Shown: piece by piece, positions 6,846-17,410 of the stretch
Position numbering within the stretch: the first letter of the stretch is position 1
Layout of the letters: every line of letters starts with the position of its first letter
NCBI GenBank assembly: GCA_001794825.1
Contig: MGLK01000014.1
Span: forward strand, 61,165 to 98,997
DNA from: Caulobacterales bacterium RIFCSPHIGHO2_01_FULL_70_19
Lineage (GTDB): Bacteria > Pseudomonadota > Alphaproteobacteria > Caulobacterales > Caulobacteraceae
Length of the DNA: 37,833 bases
Direction: 5' to 3'
Made by a program: the position numbers and the translations under genes
The notes under the pieces: generated by a model
Told to the model about the DNA's origin: nothing
Seen by the model: only the letters and a program-made list of their open reading frames with translations
Database searches by the model: none

Positions 6846-8692
6846 GGTTGACGCTCAAAGGGCGCCGGAGCCGCGGCGGGCGCGGCGACGCGATCAAGCC
6901 AGGCCTGCACCTCCGCCTCGCCGGCGCCGGGCGGCGGCGGCCTCAGACCCTCCGCGGCGAAGCGGCGCACGATGCTGTCGAAGGTCATGTCGGTGTCGTC
7001 GATGGGCGAGGGCGCAGGCGCCGCAATGGGTGGCGGAATCGGCGTCGGGGCGTGGGCGGTTTCCGGCGGCGGACGGAGCCTGCCGGTGAAGCGCTTGTCC
7101 CGGTAGTAGACGAGCTTGCGTCCCCGGGTGGGCGACAATCCGGCCTTGAGGACGATCAGCGCCTTGGCCGAGAGCTGCATCAGCTCCTGGGGAAGCATCA
7201 GGGCGCGCTTCTGGTCGGAGTCGGTCAGGCTGCGCCGGCCCTGGCCGAGGCCGGTCGGGCGGCTGCGGCTGCGCGCCCGATAGGTGTAGTAGCCGAGCCG
7301 CTCGCTGAGCTCCTGAGCCACCTTCAGCTCCTTGGGGGCGAAGACGATCTCCAGTCCGCAGTTGGTGAGAATGTCTTCCGTCAGGTCCGGGCCATACAGG
7401 GCGCGCAGCTGGGAGGGGCTCTGAATGACGGGCAGGAGGCGCAGGCCGTAACCGGCCACCCAGGCGAAGGCGTGCGCCAGCACCGGGGCCCGACCAAGCC
7501 GGGCGAACTCATCGAGCAGCACGAGGGTCGGACGATCGCCCGGGGCGGGCAGGGCGCGGCTGTTCAGGTCCACCAATTGCTGGAACAGCAAGGCATACAG
7601 CGGGGCGACCCGATCCATGTTCTCGGGCGAGGCGGCCAGGTACAGGGACAGACGACCGCTACGGATCATTCGCAGGTCGAAGTCGCTGCCGCTGGTCGCG
7701 GCGTCCACAAGGGGGTTGAGCCACAAGCCCATCCGGGTGGTGATCGACTGACGGATCGAGGCGAAGGTGTTCTCGCCGGAACTTCAGAAGTCGGTCAGCG
7801 CCGTCTCCGCCCCCTTGGGCAGGGGATCGCCGTTCTTGCGGCGCTGCTCCAGCAGCTTGGGAAAGCGCTCCCGCGGATCGCCCTCGGTCAGCTGGCGATA
7901 AATCTCGCCCAGGGTGAACGGCAACTCAGGCGTGGCGGCGACGTAGGCGCCCACGCCGATGAAGCCGGTGCGGGCCGCCTCCGACCAGAAGGGGTCCGCA
8001 TGGCTATGGGCGGGGAACAGCATGCCCGCGATGCGCTGCAGCTCGTCCAGCACTGCGACCGCGGATGACCGGTCGATGTGGTCGAGCGGATTGAACCGCG
8101 CCGTGCGCCCGTCGGACGCAAGCGGGTCGAACAGATGGACGGTCTGGCCGGCCTCCGCGCGAAAGCCGGCGGTGGCGCTGAAGTTCTCCCGCTTGATATC
8201 CAGGACCACGACCGAGGCCGGCCAGGCCAGCAGATTGGGAATCACCACCCCGACGCCCTTGCCGGTCCGGGTCGGTGCGTAGAGCATCACATGCTCCGGC
8301 CCGTCGCTGATCAGGAGTTCGCCCGCCGCCTCGCCCAGCAGCAGTCCGCTCTTCGCCCGCAGGCCGTGCCTGCGCTGTTCGCCCGCCGTCGACCAACGGG
8401 CCGCGCCGTGCAGCGGCCGGCGCACGCCCAGGGCCGCGGCCATCACAAGGATCAACAGGCCGAGGCTCATCACGCCGGCGCCGATCGCCAGCCAGCGCCG
8501 GACGTCGGGATCATGACGGTAATAGAGGAACCAGCCCGGCACGCGGGCCGGCTCGATGTCGGCGGAGAAGCGCCCAAGGCCGATCAGGGCGATGGTCAGG
8601 GCTCCGGCCGCGAACAGGGCGGAGGCGGCGAGGACGGCGACCGCGACCAGACCGGCCCTAGTCGCCGGCGCGGCGCTTGCGAAGCGGGTCAT
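6842..8692 (-). pseudogene. traG: TraG/VirD4 type IV coupling protein, interrupted by in-frame TGA
   Basis: The reading frame runs from ATG 8692 to 6842 (616 codons) but contains TGA at 7786-7784. The upstream part has two membrane segments (about 13-40 and 68-90), Walker A APTRTGKGVGVVIPN and VVLDIKREN. Without any frame change the sequence continues after the stop as SSGENTFASIRQS, then MGLWLNPLVDAATSG, Walker B LVLLDEFARLG and the Pro-rich C-terminus. So a single nonsense codon (or sequencing error) splits an otherwise complete motor ATPase that would bring the relaxosome to the type IV channel. A restart at ATG 7732 would make only the C-terminal part. Preceded by a VirB11 tail overlapping by 35 bases. 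Confidence 0.85.
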
Positions 8693-8990
8693 GCCAGACC
8701 TCCGTCATCAGGAACCGACCGTCCGTCTTCTTCATCTGCACGACCACATCGACCATCAGGTGCAGCAGGGTGCGGATGTCGTCGCGCGGCAGATCGCGGC
8801 CGCCCTCGGACTCGCGGACCAGCAGGGTCAGCTGCTCGAAGGCCAGGGTGGCGGAATCGGCGTGAACGGTGGTGATCGATCCGGGATGGCCGGAGTTGAC
8901 GGTGCGCAGGAATCTGGAGAAAGCCTGCGCCAAATTCAGGGTGCGCACCCGGATCGAGGCCGTGGCGGTGGCGGTACGGGCTGGGATCAT
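8658..8990 (-). pseudogene. virB11: VirB11/TrbB ATPase, C-terminal remnant
   Basis: Residues from FLRTVNSGHPGSITTVHADS onward match the C-terminal part of VirB11-type secretion ATPases (conserved GHPGSxTTxHA), followed by LALLVRESEG-like and VQMKKTDGR segments. The family is normally about 320-350 residues; here only about 110 are open, and the Walker A and B region is missing. Upstream text (IPARTATATASIRVRTLN) could be a scrap of the N-terminal domain fused by an internal deletion, or unrelated sequence. No other vir or trb gene follows, so the transfer apparatus is not complete in this window. Confidence 0.7.
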
Positions 8991-9339
8991 CGACCCGGAT
9001 GTCGATTGAAGTTCGTCCGTCGGACGGATGAGAGAAGGGGGCGGGTCTGGAACTTCTGTACGGAAGCCGGGAGTTTCAGTTCTGATCGCCGCCGACGCAA
9101 AGCGTCCCCCGGCTCAAGATCAGCGCCTATCCATTCCGGAACCCGCCGACGCGAAGTGTAGAGGCCCCCTTCACGGAGTCCAGCATTCCGGCCTGACGCG
9201 CTGCGCGATCCGGCATGAGCAGAGCGGGCAGTCGCATACCTCCCAAGAATCGGGATTCTCCGATTACATCCCGATGGTGTCGGCCCTGACGTTCGGAACC
9301 AAGGATCTGACCCAATGCATCCGGCTCAATTCGACTGCG
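8991..9339. other. Gene-poor junction between conjugation remnant and copper block
   Basis: About 350 bases without a credible gene. It holds a 13-base palindrome CGTCCG-T-CGGACG (9014-9026) and one copy of the imperfect direct repeat described separately (9056-9146). Short open frames here have no recognisable product or ribosome site. Confidence 0.5.
9056..9146 (+). repeat. Imperfect direct repeat, copy A
   Basis: About 90 bases align with 23754-23841 in the same orientation, sharing the cores CGGAAGCCGGG, TTCAGTTCTG and CCGGCTCA; roughly 70 percent identity by eye. The two copies bracket the whole copper block. Confidence 0.5.
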
Positions 9340-9794
9340 TCAGGACGCTGCCAGGGCGGGTCTCGGCGAGCGCCGGGACGTCTTCACCGTCGCGCTCGCA
9401 GGGGCGGCGGCCGAGGCGGACAGGTCGGTGAGGATCGGGCAGTCCGGCCGGTCGTCGCCTGCGCAGCACCGCGCAAGGTCGCGCAGGGTGTCGGCCATGG
9501 CGGTCATCTCTGCGATCCGCGCGTCGAGGTCGGCGACATGCTTGTCGGCGATCGCCTTCACCTCCCGGCTCGATCGGTCCCGGTCCCGCCAGAGCGAGAG
9601 CAGATGCGTGATCTCCTCGACCGAAAAGCCAAGGTTGCGGGCTCGGCGAATGAATCTCAACTCGTTCACGTCCCGATCCGAGAAGTCCCGGTAGTTGCTC
9701 TCGGTCCGGTCCGCCGGCCGGATCAGGCCGACGGACTCGTAGTAGCGGATCATCTTGGTCGAAACGCCGGTCGCCTTGGAGGCCTGGCCGATAT

Positions 9795-9798
<4 letters not shown>
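9340..9798 (-). CDS. cueR: CueR-type copper-responsive MerR regulator
   Basis: 152 residues. N-terminal MerR helix-turn-helix ([20 protein letters not shown]), dimer helix, and the metal loop [10 protein letters not shown]. Ser77, Cys112 and Cys120 fall at the same numbers as in E. coli CueR; Ser77 marks monovalent-ion (Cu+, Ag+) sensors. It would activate promoters with 19-bp spacers, and four such sites occur in this window. Its ATG at 9798 overlaps the copA stop (ATGA), so it is co-transcribed with the ATPase and under its own control. The C-terminal 30 residues (Ala/Ser/Arg-rich) are longer than in the E. coli protein. Confidence 0.93.
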
Positions 9799-12278
<2,480 letters not shown>

Positions 12279-12308
12279 CGGGATGTCTCCAGGATGGAAG
12301 TCCCTCTC

Positions 12309-12340
12309 CTGATGAACGTTCCAGTCATGGGAAGGTCAAG
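12309..12340 (-). promoter_or_regulatory. CueR-type promoter/operator of copA-cueR
   Basis: Minus strand: -35 TTGACC, 19-base spacer containing the dyad ACCTTCC...GGAACGT, then a poor -10 (CATCAG). This is the long-spacer MerR-family arrangement, and the dyad matches the CueR consensus ACCTTCC-N7-GGAAGGT except near its right end. Located about 30 bases before the copA start. Confidence 0.85.
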
Positions 12341-12403
12341 GCCCTTTTGGGAACCTCGCGCCACGCCGCCGGTTCGCTAGGCTTCACCATTGGAGAACCA
12401 CCC

Positions 12404-12853
12404 ATTTCGATAAGACTTAAGACGGGCCTTGCCGGCGTCGCCCTAGCCGCACTGCTGATGGCCTGCACTCCGGCTGAGGACCCCGAGACGAACGATGGCG
12501 ATACGGCGGCTACGTCGTCCGATCCCGCAATGGCCGCCGGCCCGAGCGGTATGCCGGCCGGCCCTGATACGCCTTACTCTGCGGCTGAGCAGCAGATGCA
12601 TCTCGCCATGAGCCGGGCGAACGGCGCGGACCCGTCGGAAACGTTCGCCCTCAAGATGATCGAGCACCACCGTGGCGGCATGGCCATATCGGAGGTGCTG
12701 ATGCAGCAGAACCCCGACCCGGAGCTCCGCCAGATGGCGGAGAAGACCATGACCATGCAGCGGCAGGAGATCGCCGAACTGGAGCAATGGGTGGCCGAGC
12801 ACCGCTCGGGCGCGGCCGCTCAAGCGCCGGGAACGGGTCAGCCGACTGGCTGA
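12404..12853 (+). CDS. DUF305 lipoprotein, possibly starting at ATT
   Basis: The mature part has the DUF305 pattern (MIEHHRGGMAISEVLMQQ), a periplasmic helical fold with paired histidines implicated in metal binding. There is no in-frame ATG close to the signal peptide. ATT at 12404 sits seven bases after GGAGA and gives SIRLKTGLAGVALAALLMAC, an ideal lipoprotein signal with lipobox Cys21. The alternatives are an in-frame TTG at about 12348, giving a long odd N-terminus, or an ATG at 12266 inside copA. Divergent from copA; ends before a strong hairpin. The length from ATT is 149 residues. Confidence 0.75.
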   Translation: MSIRLKTGLAGVALAALLMACTPAEDPETNDGDTAATSSDPAMAAGPSGMPAGPDTPYSAAEQQMHLAMSRANGADPSETFALKMIEHHRGGMAISEVLMQQNPDPELRQMAEKTMTMQRQEIAELEQWVAEHRSGAAAQAPGTGQPTG

Positions 12854-12873
12854 TCAAACTCACGTCAGCGAAA

Positions 12874-12901
12874 TCGCACGGGAACCGATATTCCCGTGCG
12901 A
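12874..12901. terminator. Bidirectional hairpin between convergent DUF305 genes
   Basis: A perfect 11-bp stem TCGCACGGGAA / TTCCCGTGCGA with six-base loop CCGATA, placed 20 bases after the plus-strand DUF305 stop and about 57 bases beyond the end of the minus-strand gene. No clear T tract, so strength as an intrinsic terminator is uncertain. Confidence 0.6.
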
Positions 12902-12957
12902 AGTCGTGTCTCGCTGGTGGCTAGGCGGAAGAGCGCAACAGTTCGGAGGGGCCGTAC

Positions 12958-13494
12958 TTACCGAACCGCCTCTCGAATCTTCGGCTGCATCTCCGGAGTT
13001 AGAACGGCCGGGCGCGGAGGAAGGGGGCGCTCGCCGCGCTTCCCATCACGCTCAATCTCAGCAATCAGCAACTTCATTTCCTCGATCTCGCGGACCTGGC
13101 TGGCGATGATTTCGTCGGCCAGTTCCCTGACTCGGGGGTCGCTGATCTGCGAGTTGCTGGCGTTGTTGATGGCGATGGAGTGGTGCGGGATCATGGCGCG
13201 CATGAAGGTGGTGTCATCCACCAGGGTCTGTGCACGGTTCATATAGAGCATCAGGGCGCCGAGAATTGCGGCCGCCACGACGATGGCCACCTTCGTGCGT
13301 CTGCCCTCATACATGCTCCACATGAATCCGAGCATGATCATCGCCATGACGCAGCCCATGATGAGCGACGCCATCAGGCGGTTGAGACTGAACAGTGCAT
13401 GGTCGAGGCTGTAGACCAGCTGATACATCAAGAAGAACATCACGACCGTCGAGGTCGCGATCATCGCCGCGAAGCGGCCCCAGCTCATTTTCAT
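12958..13494 (-). CDS. DUF305 membrane protein
   Basis: 178 residues from MKMSWGRF at 13494 (ATG 13488 is an equally good start and better spaced from GGAAG). Three hydrophobic helices (about 10-30, 40-60, 68-85), then a periplasmic DUF305 part with [13 protein letters not shown] (residues 101-113), ending with an acidic helix and a Pro/Arg-rich tail. A membrane-bound relative of the neighbouring lipoprotein; DUF305 proteins commonly travel with copper genes and are thought to bind metal, without a proven reaction. A GGAAC-N16-CGTT promoter lies upstream, suggesting general stress control. Confidence 0.8.
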   Translation of the reverse strand: MKMSWGRFAAMIATSTVVMFFLMYQLVYSLDHALFSLNRLMASLIMGCVMAMIMLGFMWSMYEGRRTKVAIVVAAAILGALMLYMNRAQTLVDDTTFMRAMIPHHSIAINNASNSQISDPRVRELADEIIASQVREIEEMKLLIAEIERDGKRGERPLPPRPAVLTPEMQPKIREAVR

Positions 13495-13529
13495 CTTCCA
13501 CGCTCCCGGAATATCGCTGTCGTTCGGCC

Positions 13530-13554
13530 AACGCGAACAAACGTGGCCTGTTCC
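13530..13554 (-). promoter_or_regulatory. EcfG-type general-stress promoter before DUF305 gene
   Basis: Minus strand: GGAAC (13554-13550), 16 bases, CGTT (13533-13530). This equals the consensus for the alphaproteobacterial general-stress sigma factor EcfG. The -10 element is about 36 bases before the start codon. Confidence 0.6.
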
Positions 13555-13610
13555 AGGAAGCCGCAGCCGACAGGGCTGGGGTAGGTGGCGCCCCGCCGGC
13601 TCAGGTCGGA

Positions 13611-14114
13611 TCAGTGCGCATGACGCCTGTGCACCACCGCGTGTCCCTTGCCTCGCGAAATCAGCCAGCGATTGACGGGGAAGGCGGCGGCGCCTGCAAT
13701 CACGAGCGCGGCTCCGAGGCTGCCCCAGAACAGAAACGAGTCCAGATGCGCGTCCATCGCGCCGGGAATGACCAGCATGATGGCGTTGTCGACGATCTCC
13801 ATAATGGCGATCGAGACAGTGTCCGCCGCCAGAGCCAGCTTCAGAACCGCCCCGAACGCCAGTCCGGCCCGCAGCAACGGGATCATGGTGAAGGCATAGC
13901 CGAAGAGGAAGGCCAGCCCCACGGCCAGGCCGATGGTCGACAGGGCGCTCCATCCGAGCGCCGTTCCGATGACCATCCCCAACACCTCTCCCACGGCGCA
14001 GCCTGAAAGACAGTGCAGCGTAGCGGTAAAGGCGAGACGGTTCAGCGAGGTGCCATGGGCTTGGACCTGGCCGGCAGGCGTCGTCGAATGGCTGTGGTGT
14101 TCATGATACATCAT
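13611..14114 (-). CDS. DUF4396 membrane protein
   Basis: 167 residues: His-rich N-terminus ([10 protein letters not shown]), then four or so hydrophobic helices with [16 protein letters not shown] (conserved Cys pair near residues 34-38) and the DUF4396-like [10 protein letters not shown] and [18 protein letters not shown] segments, ending in a His-rich tail (RRHAH). The His/Cys pattern suggests a copper-linked membrane function; no reaction is known. GGAGGAGA lies before ATG 14114. A CueR-type site 20-50 bases upstream puts it in the copper regulon. Confidence 0.8.
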   Translation of the reverse strand: MMYHEHHSHSTTPAGQVQAHGTSLNRLAFTATLHCLSGCAVGEVLGMVIGTALGWSALSTIGLAVGLAFLFGYAFTMIPLLRAGLAFGAVLKLALAADTVSIAIMEIVDNAIMLVIPGAMDAHLDSFLFWGSLGAALVIAGAAAFPVNRWLISRGKGHAVVHRRHAH

Positions 14115-14131
14115 CGTTCTCCTCCGCGCCT

Positions 14132-14162
14132 CTGCTGCCCCTTTCCATCATGGCAAGGTCAA
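14132..14162 (-). promoter_or_regulatory. CueR-type operator for DUF4396 gene
   Basis: Minus strand: TTGACC (14162-14157), 19-base spacer TTGCCATGATGGAAAGGGG, then CAGCAG. The dyad ACCTT...GGAAAGG follows the CueR pattern. It lies back to back with the copZ operator, 15 bases apart. Confidence 0.75.
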
Positions 14163-14177
14163 GTCCGTTGTTGCCCC

Positions 14178-14208
14178 TTGACCCTCCCACGCTGGGAAAC
14201 CCCACCTG
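14178..14208 (+). promoter_or_regulatory. CueR-type operator for copZ
   Basis: TTGACC (14178-14183), 19-base spacer CTCCCACGCTGGGAAACCC, then CACCTG. The dyad is slightly weaker than at copA. The start codon of copZ follows about 30 bases later. Confidence 0.7.
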
Positions 14209-14238
14209 CCTCATCGTCGATCAACAAAGGAGATGACG

Positions 14239-14430
14239 ATGATCGAGCTAAAGGTTGAACGCATGAGATGCGGCGGCTGCGCCGCGACGGTGAGGGCCGC
14301 CGTGGCCGAGGTGGCGCCAGAAGCCCGGATGGAGATCGAGATCGCCACCGGGACGCTGCGGGTGGAAGGCGAGGCCGACGAAGCCCGCGTCCGGGCCGCT
14401 ATCGAGCGAGCCGGCTACGGCGTCGCATAA
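14239..14430 (+). CDS. copZ: CopZ-like copper chaperone
   Basis: A 63-residue single HMA domain: MIELKVERMRCGGCAATV carries the CxxC site (Cys-Gly-Gly-Cys), followed by the usual beta-alpha-beta pattern ending in ERAGYGVA. It would hand cytosolic Cu+ to the HMA domains of CopA or to CueR. ATG 14239 is chosen over 14233 because AGGAG directly abuts the earlier ATG but is six bases from this one. Own CueR-type operator; the following ECF-type promoter separates it from copC. Confidence 0.88.
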   Translation: MIELKVERMRCGGCAATVRAAVAEVAPEARMEIEIATGTLRVEGEADEARVRAAIERAGYGVA

Positions 14431-14474
14431 GGGTGTCGCGGCCGGTCCTTGGATCGGCCGCGATCCTCCCTCAC

Positions 14475-14502
14475 GAGGGAAGCGCCCGTATCGCGCGTAA
14501 TG
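14475..14502 (+). promoter_or_regulatory. Putative ECF-sigma promoter of copCD
   Basis: GAGGGAA (14475-14481), 14 bases, CGTAATG (14496-14502), set in CCCTCACGAGGGAA. It has the same elements and spacing as the promoter of the sigma operon at 18637-18663. About 42 bases before the copC start. Confidence 0.55.
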
Positions 14503-14543
14503 AAGCAAAGGGCCGGAAGCGGCCGAATCTCTGGAGACTGAGT

Positions 14544-14906
14544 ATGCGTAACTTCAATTTCGCGCCCTTTATCGCCGTCGCGGCGGCCGTGGCCTTTGTC
14601 GCTGGGCCGGCGGCGGCCCACGCCCGTCTCGTCAGCGCGACGCCCGCGCCCAACTCGGCTGTGGCGTCGACCCGAACGCTCACCCTGACCTTTAGCGAGC
14701 GCACGGTTCCCGCGTTCTCCGGCTTCGACGTGGTCAATGCGGCGGGTGACAAGGTCGCGATCCGCACTTCGGTCGGCGAGGACGGCAAGACACTGACCGG
14801 CACCCTCGCCCGTCCGCTGGCCGCCGGCGCCTATCGCGTCGATTGGCGCATCGCATCGAGCGACGGGCACCGCATGACGGGTTCCTACACCTTCTCGGTG
14901 CGTTGA
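14544..14906 (+). CDS. copC: Periplasmic copper-binding protein CopC
   Basis: 120 residues: signal peptide ending GPAAA, so the mature protein begins HARLVSATPAPNS, giving the N-terminal His ligand of CopC. The C-terminus has SSDGHRMTGSYTF with the Asp/His pair of the Cu(II) site. Beta-barrel cupredoxin-like fold in the periplasm; passes copper to CopD. Start ATG 14544 has CTGGAG upstream. Followed after four bases by copD; the pair forms an operon behind the putative ECF-type promoter. Confidence 0.93.
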   Translation: MRNFNFAPFIAVAAAVAFVAGPAAAHARLVSATPAPNSAVASTRTLTLTFSERTVPAFSGFDVVNAAGDKVAIRTSVGEDGKTLTGTLARPLAAGAYRVDWRIASSDGHRMTGSYTFSVR

Positions 14907-14910
14907 CGCC

Positions 14911-15825
14911 GTGCTCGAAGTCGCGGTCATCGCCCTCCGCTGGCTTCAATACAGCGGCGCTGTCGTCCTGCTCGGCGCGCCGCTGTTCCTGCTCTACAGC
15001 TTCAGGCGGGACGACGGTCCGAATCTGACCTGGGCGCGGCAGACGCTGGCCTTGGCCGCGATCGTGGTCGGACTTGGATCGCTTGCCGCCTTGGTGGCCC
15101 AGACCGCCGTCATGGCGGGTTCCCTGAGCGAAGCGGTCAAGCCAGCGTCCCTGTCCTTCATGATCACCGGGACAGGCCTTGGCATGGCCATGGTGGCGCG
15201 GGCCGCGATTGCCCTTCTTGGCCTTGTCGTGGTTGTCGGCTTGACGCCTGGCAGGGCGATCTGGTGGCTGACGGTGGTCCTTGGACTCCTTGTCGCCGCC
15301 AGCTTTGCCTGGACCGGCCACGGCGCGGCGACCGAAGGACCGGGCGGCGTCATCCATCTCGTCGCCGACGTCATCCACACGGTCGCAGCAGCCTTGTGGC
15401 TGGGAGCCTTGGCCGCCCTGACGATCCTGCTGCTGCGCCGAACCGCGCAGGACGATCTCGCGATTCATAGAGCCCTGCACGGGTTCGCCGGGCTGGGGAC
15501 CCTCGCCGTTGCTCTGTTGGTGGTGACGGGCTTGGCGAACAGCTGGTTCCTGGTCGGCCCGGAGCGGCTCGAAGGCTTGGGAACCAACCTCTATGGGCAG
15601 TTGCTGATCGCCAAGCTGGTGCTGTTCGTCCTGATGCTGGCGTTGGCGGCGGACAATCGCTACCGCCTCACGCCCTCGCTCGGGCTGAAGCTGCAGGGCG
15701 CGGAAGATCCAGTCGCGGCCCTCCAGCGGCTTCGACGCAGCATCGCGGTCGAGGCCGCGCTTGGCGCCGCCATCCTTGGACTCGTCGCCGTCATGGGAAC
15801 GCTTCCGCCGCCAGCCGCGCTGTAG
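14911..15825 (+). CDS. copD: CopD copper transport membrane protein
   Basis: 304 residues starting with GTG at 14911, eight hydrophobic helices. Typical CopD features: WLQYSGAVVLLGAPLFLLYS at the start, AWTGHGA near residue 132, HLVADVIHTVAAALWLGAL (conserved His pair) in the middle, and FAGLGTLAVALLVVTG. With CopC it is thought to move copper from periplasm to cytosol, for example to load cuproenzymes. Downstream of copC with a four-base gap. Confidence 0.93.
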   Translation: MLEVAVIALRWLQYSGAVVLLGAPLFLLYSFRRDDGPNLTWARQTLALAAIVVGLGSLAALVAQTAVMAGSLSEAVKPASLSFMITGTGLGMAMVARAAIALLGLVVVVGLTPGRAIWWLTVVLGLLVAASFAWTGHGAATEGPGGVIHLVADVIHTVAAALWLGALAALTILLLRRTAQDDLAIHRALHGFAGLGTLAVALLVVTGLANSWFLVGPERLEGLGTNLYGQLLIAKLVLFVLMLALAADNRYRLTPSLGLKLQGAEDPVAALQRLRRSIAVEAALGAAILGLVAVMGTLPPPAAL

Positions 15826-15938
15826 CCCCTCTACGCAGGCGCGCCCGACTCCCCTCGCGCCGCCCTCCTCACCTTTATGTTCTGGAACCGCCCGAACGAA
15901 GGCGGGTTGGCTTCGCATCCCCAGCCAAGGAGAGCGCC

Positions 15939-16340
15939 ATGCACGCCCAAGAGATGATAAGCACCCACCCGCACGTCAGGGGTTCGGTCAACACCGCCCT
16001 CGCGCGGTGCATCGACGAATGTTATGACTGCGCCCAATCCTGCGTGATCTGCGCTGACGCCTGTCTCGGCGAGGAGATGGTGCAAAGCCTGCTCCAGTGC
16101 ATTCGACTGAACCAGGACTGTGCTGACATCTGCACTGCGGCTGGCGCCGTCGCCTCTCGCCGGACGGGCTCGAACGAAGGAGTCATTCGGCTGACCTTGC
16201 AGGCGTGCGCCGAAGCTTGCCGGCTGTGCGCCGAGGAGTGTGAGCGCCACGCGGACATGCATGAACACTGCCGCATCTGCGCCGAGTCTTGCCGCCGCTG
16301 CGAAGAGGCCTGCAACGCCGCTTTTCAGAGCGTTCAGTAG
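15939..16340 (+). CDS. csp3: Cytosolic four-helix-bundle copper storage protein (Csp3-like)
   Basis: 133 residues with 18 cysteines spaced CxxxC and CxxC along four amphipathic helices (ARCIDECYDCAQSC, CADIC, CAEACRLCAEEC, CRICAESCRRCEEAC). No signal peptide, so it fits cytosolic Csp3 rather than exported Csp1. Such proteins line the bundle core with thiolates and store many Cu+ ions. AAGGAGAG lies six bases before ATG 15939. It follows copD by 113 bases, which could hold its own promoter, though I see no good CueR or ECF motif there. Confidence 0.92.
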   Translation: MHAQEMISTHPHVRGSVNTALARCIDECYDCAQSCVICADACLGEEMVQSLLQCIRLNQDCADICTAAGAVASRRTGSNEGVIRLTLQACAEACRLCAEECERHADMHEHCRICAESCRRCEEACNAAFQSVQ

Positions 16341-16404
16341 GGCGAGCCAGGCGGCGGCTGGCAGGCCTTCGGTGACGAGCCTTCACGCATCGCCGTATCC
16401 TCGT

Positions 16405-16893
16405 CTAGCGAGGCGCGCGTGACGACCAGTGGATGTGGTGGATGCGCCAGCCGTCGGCGTGCCGCTTGAGGACCATCGTCTCCGTCGTGAGTCGATCCAC
16501 GGCGCGGCCGTTGAACTGGCCAGTCGTGCGGCCCTCGCTGGTGATCCACGCGATGTCGCCGTCGGCCCAGCCCGATCTGCGCGCCACCGTCGCCTCCGAG
16601 GCGGCGGCGAAGGCGGCGTCCGCTCCCAGGTGATGGGACGCATATTCGTCGCGCGACCGCTCCGCGCCGCCTTCTTCGAAGATCATCACATCGGGCGCCA
16701 GAAGCGTCAGCGCGCCGACCGTGTCGCCGGCCTTGAGTGCGGCGTGGAAGGCATCGACGGCGGTGGCCGCGTCCGCCGCTTCCGCAGCGACCGCGCCTGG
16801 GTCGGAGTGGCCGTGGGCGTGGTCCTGGGCGAAAGCGGGTGTCGCCGAGAGCACAGCGAACGACAGGACGAGGGCAAGGGGTGTGCGAGACAT
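16405..16893 (-). CDS. Secreted NTF2-like (DUF4440/SnoaL-type) protein
   Basis: 162 residues. Signal peptide MSRTPLALVLSFAVLSATPAFAQ, a short His-rich start (DHAHGHSD), then a cone-shaped NTF2-like domain: AFHAALKAGDTVGALTLLAPDV, and the closing strands TTETMVLKRHADGWRIHHIH. His residues at both ends may bind metal. Start 16893 is chosen because GGAG lies six bases upstream; an upstream in-frame ATG at 16917 would spoil the signal. Last gene of the acyltransferase-DUF411 operon. Confidence 0.75.
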   Translation of the reverse strand: MSRTPLALVLSFAVLSATPAFAQDHAHGHSDPGAVAAEAADAATAVDAFHAALKAGDTVGALTLLAPDVMIFEEGGAERSRDEYASHHLGADAAFAAASEATVARRSGWADGDIAWITSEGRTTGQFNGRAVDRLTTETMVLKRHADGWRIHHIHWSSRAPR

Positions 16894-16933
16894 GGCAAGC
16901 TCCGGATTGTGGATCACCTGAATGGCCTGAGCA

Positions 16934-17410
16934 TCAGACCGGTCGGTTGTGGCGATTGAACACGCGGGTGGCTCCTGATCGGAGCACCAGCAAAGTGTCG
17001 TAAGGTTCCTTGTGCCCCTGGGGCGTCTCCATGCCGGGCGAACCGAGCGGCATGGCCGGCACGGCGATGCCTACCGCCGTCGGTCGCTCGGCCAGCAGCC
17101 GGACGACGTCAGCAGCCGGCACATGACCCTCGACGAGATAGCCGTCGATCAGCCCAGTATGACAGGAGGCCAGGGCGTCCGGCATTCCTCGACTGCTGCG
17201 GACTGACTGGAGGCTCGGAAGAACCGTGATGGTGGTGCTGAAGCCTGCCTCGCGCATGTGCGCGATCCAGGCGTCGCAGCAAGCGCAGGTCGGCGTCTTG
17301 AAGACCGTCAGGTTCCTCGACGGGCGCGTCTGGGCGCAGGCCGTTCCGCTCAAGCCGATGAGGACCCCCGCGCCCAGGAACAGGCGACGGTTCAGGTTCG
17401 CAGGGTTCAA
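16934..17410 (-). CDS. DUF411 periplasmic metal-binding protein
   Basis: 158 residues. Arg-led signal (NRRLFLGAGVLIGLSGTACAQ; possibly Tat or lipobox), then the DUF411 core: FKTPTCACCDAWIAHMREAGF (CxxC), GMPDALASCHTG, GYLVEGHVPA and PAMPLGSPGME. The conserved CACC and CH are thought to bind copper. Members accompany copper and silver genes. Its ATG overlaps the acyltransferase stop (ATGA); the NTF2-like gene follows after 40 bases. Confidence 0.88.
   Translation of the reverse strand: MNPANLNRRLFLGAGVLIGLSGTACAQTRPSRNLTVFKTPTCACCDAWIAHMREAGFSTTITVLPSLQSVRSSRGMPDALASCHTGLIDGYLVEGHVPAADVVRLLAERPTAVGIAVPAMPLGSPGMETPQGHKEPYDTLLVLRSGATRVFNRHNRPV

Noticed and set aside
9014..9026. Palindrome CGTCCG-T-CGGACG as an operator
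   Set aside because: An isolated short palindrome in GC-rich DNA with no nearby gene start it could control.
9127..9315. 62-codon minus-strand frame in the junction region
   Set aside because: No motif, no ribosome site, and no codon bias beyond the regional GC content.
15870..15895. CueR-like operator before the csp3-like gene (ACCTTTATGTTCTGGAACC)
   Set aside because: Half-sites are one base out of register and there is no TTGACC at the -35 position.
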